This document shows positions 62,026 through 64,000 of a DNA stretch of 64,000 bases, piece after piece. The position numbers were made by a program, and so were the translations under genes. Location: contig NZ_JALCZO010000001.1 of the NCBI RefSeq assembly GCF_023555495.1, positions 186,001-250,000 on the forward strand. The letters run 5' to 3'. This DNA is from Polaribacter sp. Z022. GTDB taxonomy: Bacteria; Bacteroidota; Bacteroidia; Flavobacteriales; Flavobacteriaceae. Within the stretch, counting starts at the first letter, position 1, and the number at the start of each line of letters is the position of its first letter. The notes below the pieces were generated by a model, which saw only the letters and a program-made list of their open reading frames with translations, had not been told where the DNA came from and made no database searches.

Positions 62026-62033
62026 CAAATGTA
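62026..62033 (-). promoter_or_regulatory. Minus-strand -7 box TACATTTG of candidate ncRNA 2
   Basis: Same octamer as at 61793, again 30 nt from its direct repeat. Confidence 0.55.
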
Positions 62034-62063
62034 AAAAGAACTACATTTATAAAATTTTACTTT

Positions 62064-62093
62064 TGTATAAATGGAAGTAAATTCTGTATAAAT
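62064..62093. promoter_or_regulatory. Phased direct repeat (LytTR-like site), copy 2
   Basis: TGTATAAAT at 62064 and again, identical, at 62085: a 21-bp period. It also lies 66 bp upstream of the LytTR gene's own -7 box, so it could serve both directions. Confidence 0.52.
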
Positions 62094-62159
62094 AACAATT
62101 TTTAGAAGCAAATCGATCTTTCTATATTATTAAAGTAATAAAAAATGTAAATAATATAG

Positions 62160-62167
62160 TATTTTTG
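62160..62167 (+). promoter_or_regulatory. -7 box TATTTTTG of the LytTR operon
   Basis: Perfect TAnnTTTG, 15 nt before the ATG at 62183. Confidence 0.6.
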
Positions 62168-62182
62168 GGTAAAACCGTTTTT

Positions 62183-62917
62183 ATGTTAACAGCTGTAATT
62201 GTAGATGATGAACCAAAAGCCATACAAGGCTTATCTTGGGAATTATCTAATTTTAAAGACCAAATAAAGGTTATTGCAACTTTTAATGATCCAGAAAAAG
62301 CTTTAATTTATATAGCTGAAAATGAAATTGATTGTCTTTTTTTAGACATTGAAATGCCAACTATGGATGGTTTTCAGTTTTTAAGCAAACTTAAATCTAG
62401 AGATTTTGCAGTAGTTATTACAACTGCCTATAATGAATATGCAATAAAAGCTCTAAAAAATGAAGCTATAGATTACCTACTAAAACCTATAGACACTGAT
62501 GATTTAGAAGAAACCATCGTAAAAGTTAAAAACTATAATTTTAGATCTTTAAATTCTAGTAAGATTGAAAAAGTATTGCTAAATTTTAATAAAAAATTAA
62601 ACAATAAAAAAATAACTATTAATACTGATGGAAAGTTAATTTTTTTAGCACCCAAAGAAATTTTATTTATAGAATCTGATGGAAATTATTCTACAATTCA
62701 TACTACAGAAAACAAGAAAATTGTTGTAACAAAAAAATTAAAAGAAGTAAATACTTTATTACCTGAAGATGTGTTTTTTAGAATTCACAATTCTTTTATT
62801 GTAAACTTAAAAAAGGTAAAAGAATTTTATAAAACTGATGGATATGTAGTTTTAGAACAGAACCATAAAATACCTGTTTCTAGACAAAAGAAAGCAGAAT
62901 TTTTAGATAAACTATAA
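62183..62917 (+). CDS. LytTR-family response regulator
   Basis: 244 residues: receiver domain (about 1-120) with the acidic pocket VDDEP, phosphoacceptor Asp55 in CLFLDIEMPTMDG, Thr in VITTAYNEYA and Lys in LLKPID. A LytTR DNA-binding domain (about 150-244) follows (KLIFLAPKEILFIESDGNYSTIHT, FFRIHNSFIVNLKKVKEF, VVLEQNHKIPVSRQKK). LytTR domains bind paired direct repeats one helical turn-pair apart, such as those at 62064. An in-frame TTG at 62165 lies in the -7 box, so I start at 62183. The sensor gene follows after 5 bp. Confidence 0.94.
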   Translation: MLTAVIVDDEPKAIQGLSWELSNFKDQIKVIATFNDPEKALIYIAENEIDCLFLDIEMPTMDGFQFLSKLKSRDFAVVITTAYNEYAIKALKNEAIDYLLKPIDTDDLEETIVKVKNYNFRSLNSSKIEKVLLNFNKKLNNKKITINTDGKLIFLAPKEILFIESDGNYSTIHTTENKKIVVTKKLKEVNTLLPEDVFFRIHNSFIVNLKKVKEFYKTDGYVVLEQNHKIPVSRQKKAEFLDKL

Positions 62918-62922
62918 GAAGT

Positions 62923-64000
62923 ATGAAAGTTAAAATAACTTCAATTGTTTTTTTACTATTTAGTATTGTTTCTTTTTCTCAAACAAAAGAAATCAATAAA
63001 AAAATAGATTATCTAGTTGATAACAAATTTTCATCTTTAGATATTATTGATTCTGTTTTAAGAAAAAACAGAAAAGATAAACCTATCTTAGAATTATTAG
63101 TTAAAAAAAGTAAAGAAAAAGCTTATTTAGAAGGTGAGTTTTACGGATCTAATGGTTTAGGTAGGTATTATAGAGATCACTCTATTTTTAATAAATCTAT
63201 TACTTTTTACAAAAAAGCTCTTGGAATTAGCAGAGTTTTAAAAGACACTGTTTCTGAAGTAAAGATTTTAAATTCTATGGGTTCTGTTTACAGAAGGCAA
63301 GATGATATAAGAAAAGCATTAAATTACCATAAAGAAGCTTTAGACATAGCAGTTCATATTAAAAACCCAAAAGTTAGTATTAAAAAGAGTATTAGTATTT
63401 CGCAAAATAGTATTGGAAATATTTACATATCATTAAAACAATACAAATTAGCTTTAAATGAGTTTAAAAAATCAATTGTTGTTCAAAGAGAACTTGGACA
63501 TAAATTAGGCTTAGCTATAAATCATCAAAATATTGGAAATGCACATGAAGAACTTGGAGATTTAGATAAGGCTCTTAATAATTATAAAAAATCTTTAAAT
63601 TATAACAACCAAATAAGTTCTAAAATTGGAAGAGTAATTTGTGGTTATAGTATAGCTAATGTATTAATAAAACAAAAAAAATATAACAAAGCTTTTATTA
63701 CTGTTGATACTGTTTTACAAACAGCCATACAACAAAAAGACAAATACTACCTTTCTAACACTTATAGTACTTTAGGTTTAGCTCAATTGCATTTAAATAA
63801 ATTGGATAATGCTAAAAAAAATTTAACAACCGCTTTAAAAATTGCAACAGAATTTAACGTACATACAATTGTTGTTAAAGCAAATGAAAATTTAGCTTTA
63901 TTATATGAAAAACAGAATGATTTCCAAAAAGCATTTAATTATTATAGAATTGCAAAAGAAGAAGATGCTAAAACTCTTAACGAACGTAATTTACTTTATG
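62923..64000 (+). CDS. TPR-containing sensor protein, probably histidine kinase (N-terminal part)
   Basis: The reading frame is open from ATG 62923 to the window end (359 codons), so the gene is cut. It begins with a signal peptide (ITSIVFLLFSIVSFSQ), followed by at least five TPRs in the sensing region (SITFYKKALGISRVL, ALNYHKEALDIAVHI, NSIGNIYISLKQYKLALNEFKKSI, NIGNAHEELGDLDKALNNYKKSL, TYSTLGLAQLHLNKLDNAKKNLTTAL). TPR sensors of this form in Flavobacteria usually end in a membrane helix and a LytS-type His-kinase domain and pair with LytTR regulators; that end is outside the window. Confidence 0.82.
   Translation, partial: MKVKITSIVFLLFSIVSFSQTKEINKKIDYLVDNKFSSLDIIDSVLRKNRKDKPILELLVKKSKEKAYLEGEFYGSNGLGRYYRDHSIFNKSITFYKKALGISRVLKDTVSEVKILNSMGSVYRRQDDIRKALNYHKEALDIAVHIKNPKVSIKKSISISQNSIGNIYISLKQYKLALNEFKKSIVVQRELGHKLGLAINHQNIGNAHEELGDLDKALNNYKKSLNYNNQISSKIGRVICGYSIANVLIKQKKYNKAFITVDTVLQTAIQQKDKYYLSNTYSTLGLAQLHLNKLDNAKKNLTTALKIATEFNVHTIVVKANENLALLYEKQNDFQKAFNYYRIAKEEDAKTLNERNLLY

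Larger units (their letters stand above)
61907..62102. repeat. Tandem regulatory repeat, copy 2
   Basis: Diverged duplicate of 61687-61870, nearest to the LytTR gene. Confidence 0.75.
61663..62182. other. 520-bp intergenic region with a tandem regulatory/ncRNA duplication
   Basis: It holds no plausible protein gene. It contains two diverged copies of a unit of about 185-195 bp, each with a minus-strand terminator hairpin, a 38-bp conserved core, a minus-strand -7 box and a phased direct repeat. The plus-strand promoter of the LytTR gene follows. Confidence 0.8.

Noticed and set aside
61663-62160. CRISPR array or insertion-sequence ends
   Set aside because: There are only two diverged copies of about 190 bp with hairpins facing the same way; no spacers, no terminal inverted repeats and no transposase. 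A duplicated regulatory unit fits better.
1-64000. Prophage, conjugative element or restriction/defence island
   Set aside because: No integrase, transposase, phage structural, toxin-antitoxin or restriction gene was recognised; the accessory part at 50-64 kb looks like envelope signalling.

Overview
The window looks like chromosome from a low-GC (about 30% by eye) member of Bacteroidota, most likely a marine Flavobacteriaceae of the Polaribacter/Tenacibaculum type (the genus is inference). The evidence is the SprA translocon of the type IX secretion system, two secreted proteins with C-terminal type IX sorting domains, TonB proteins and a TonB-dependent receptor, a RemB-like protein, alternative start codons (TTG, GTG) with no Shine-Dalgarno consensus, and many promoters with the Bacteroidota -7 box TAnnTTTG. 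I found no tRNA, rRNA, CRISPR array, insertion sequence or phage gene.

Layout. 0-5 kb: start of a TonB-dependent receptor, a divergent MocR-type regulator, and a translesion-repair group (umuC, two small genes, umuD). 5-25 kb: mostly housekeeping, with an S9 peptidase, tadA, dxs, a secreted beta-propeller protein, dgt, a Na/phosphate transporter, nrdB-nrdA, a cold-shock protein, heme A synthase, moaE/moaD and a DUF5686 protein. The ribonucleotide reductase is of the kind in which the ATP-cone sits on the radical subunit NrdB. 25-38 kb, plus strand: maeB, ruvA, sprA, gcvH, vanZ, tonB, dodecin, DUF1304 and mscS. 38-50 kb, minus strand: tsaB, tolC, a cytochrome oxidase biogenesis operon (ctaB, two subunit III genes, subunit IV, two SCO-type proteins, DUF420, a small CxxC protein), then deoC, a hexapeptide acyltransferase, remB-like, and a second tonB.

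50-64 kb is the accessory and most unusual part. It holds two paralogous, membrane-anchored TPR-CHAT (caspase-like) proteins. One is intact, in a plus-strand operon with an ECF-type sigma factor and a single-pass TPR protein with anti-sigma-like topology. The other follows a large leucine-rich T9SS cargo on the minus strand and is broken in two frames exactly at an A AAA AAG heptamer, the classic -1 slippery sequence. Between the intact CHAT gene and a LytTR response regulator/TPR sensor pair lies a tandem, diverged duplication. Each copy carries, on the minus strand, a 21-bp-phased direct repeat like a LytTR site, exactly 30 nt, a TACATTTG -7 box, a conserved stem-loop core, and an intrinsic terminator. 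I read these as two candidate small RNAs controlled by the neighbouring two-component system. That pair, the frameshift site and the sigma/TPR/CHAT operon are the best candidates for new biology here.
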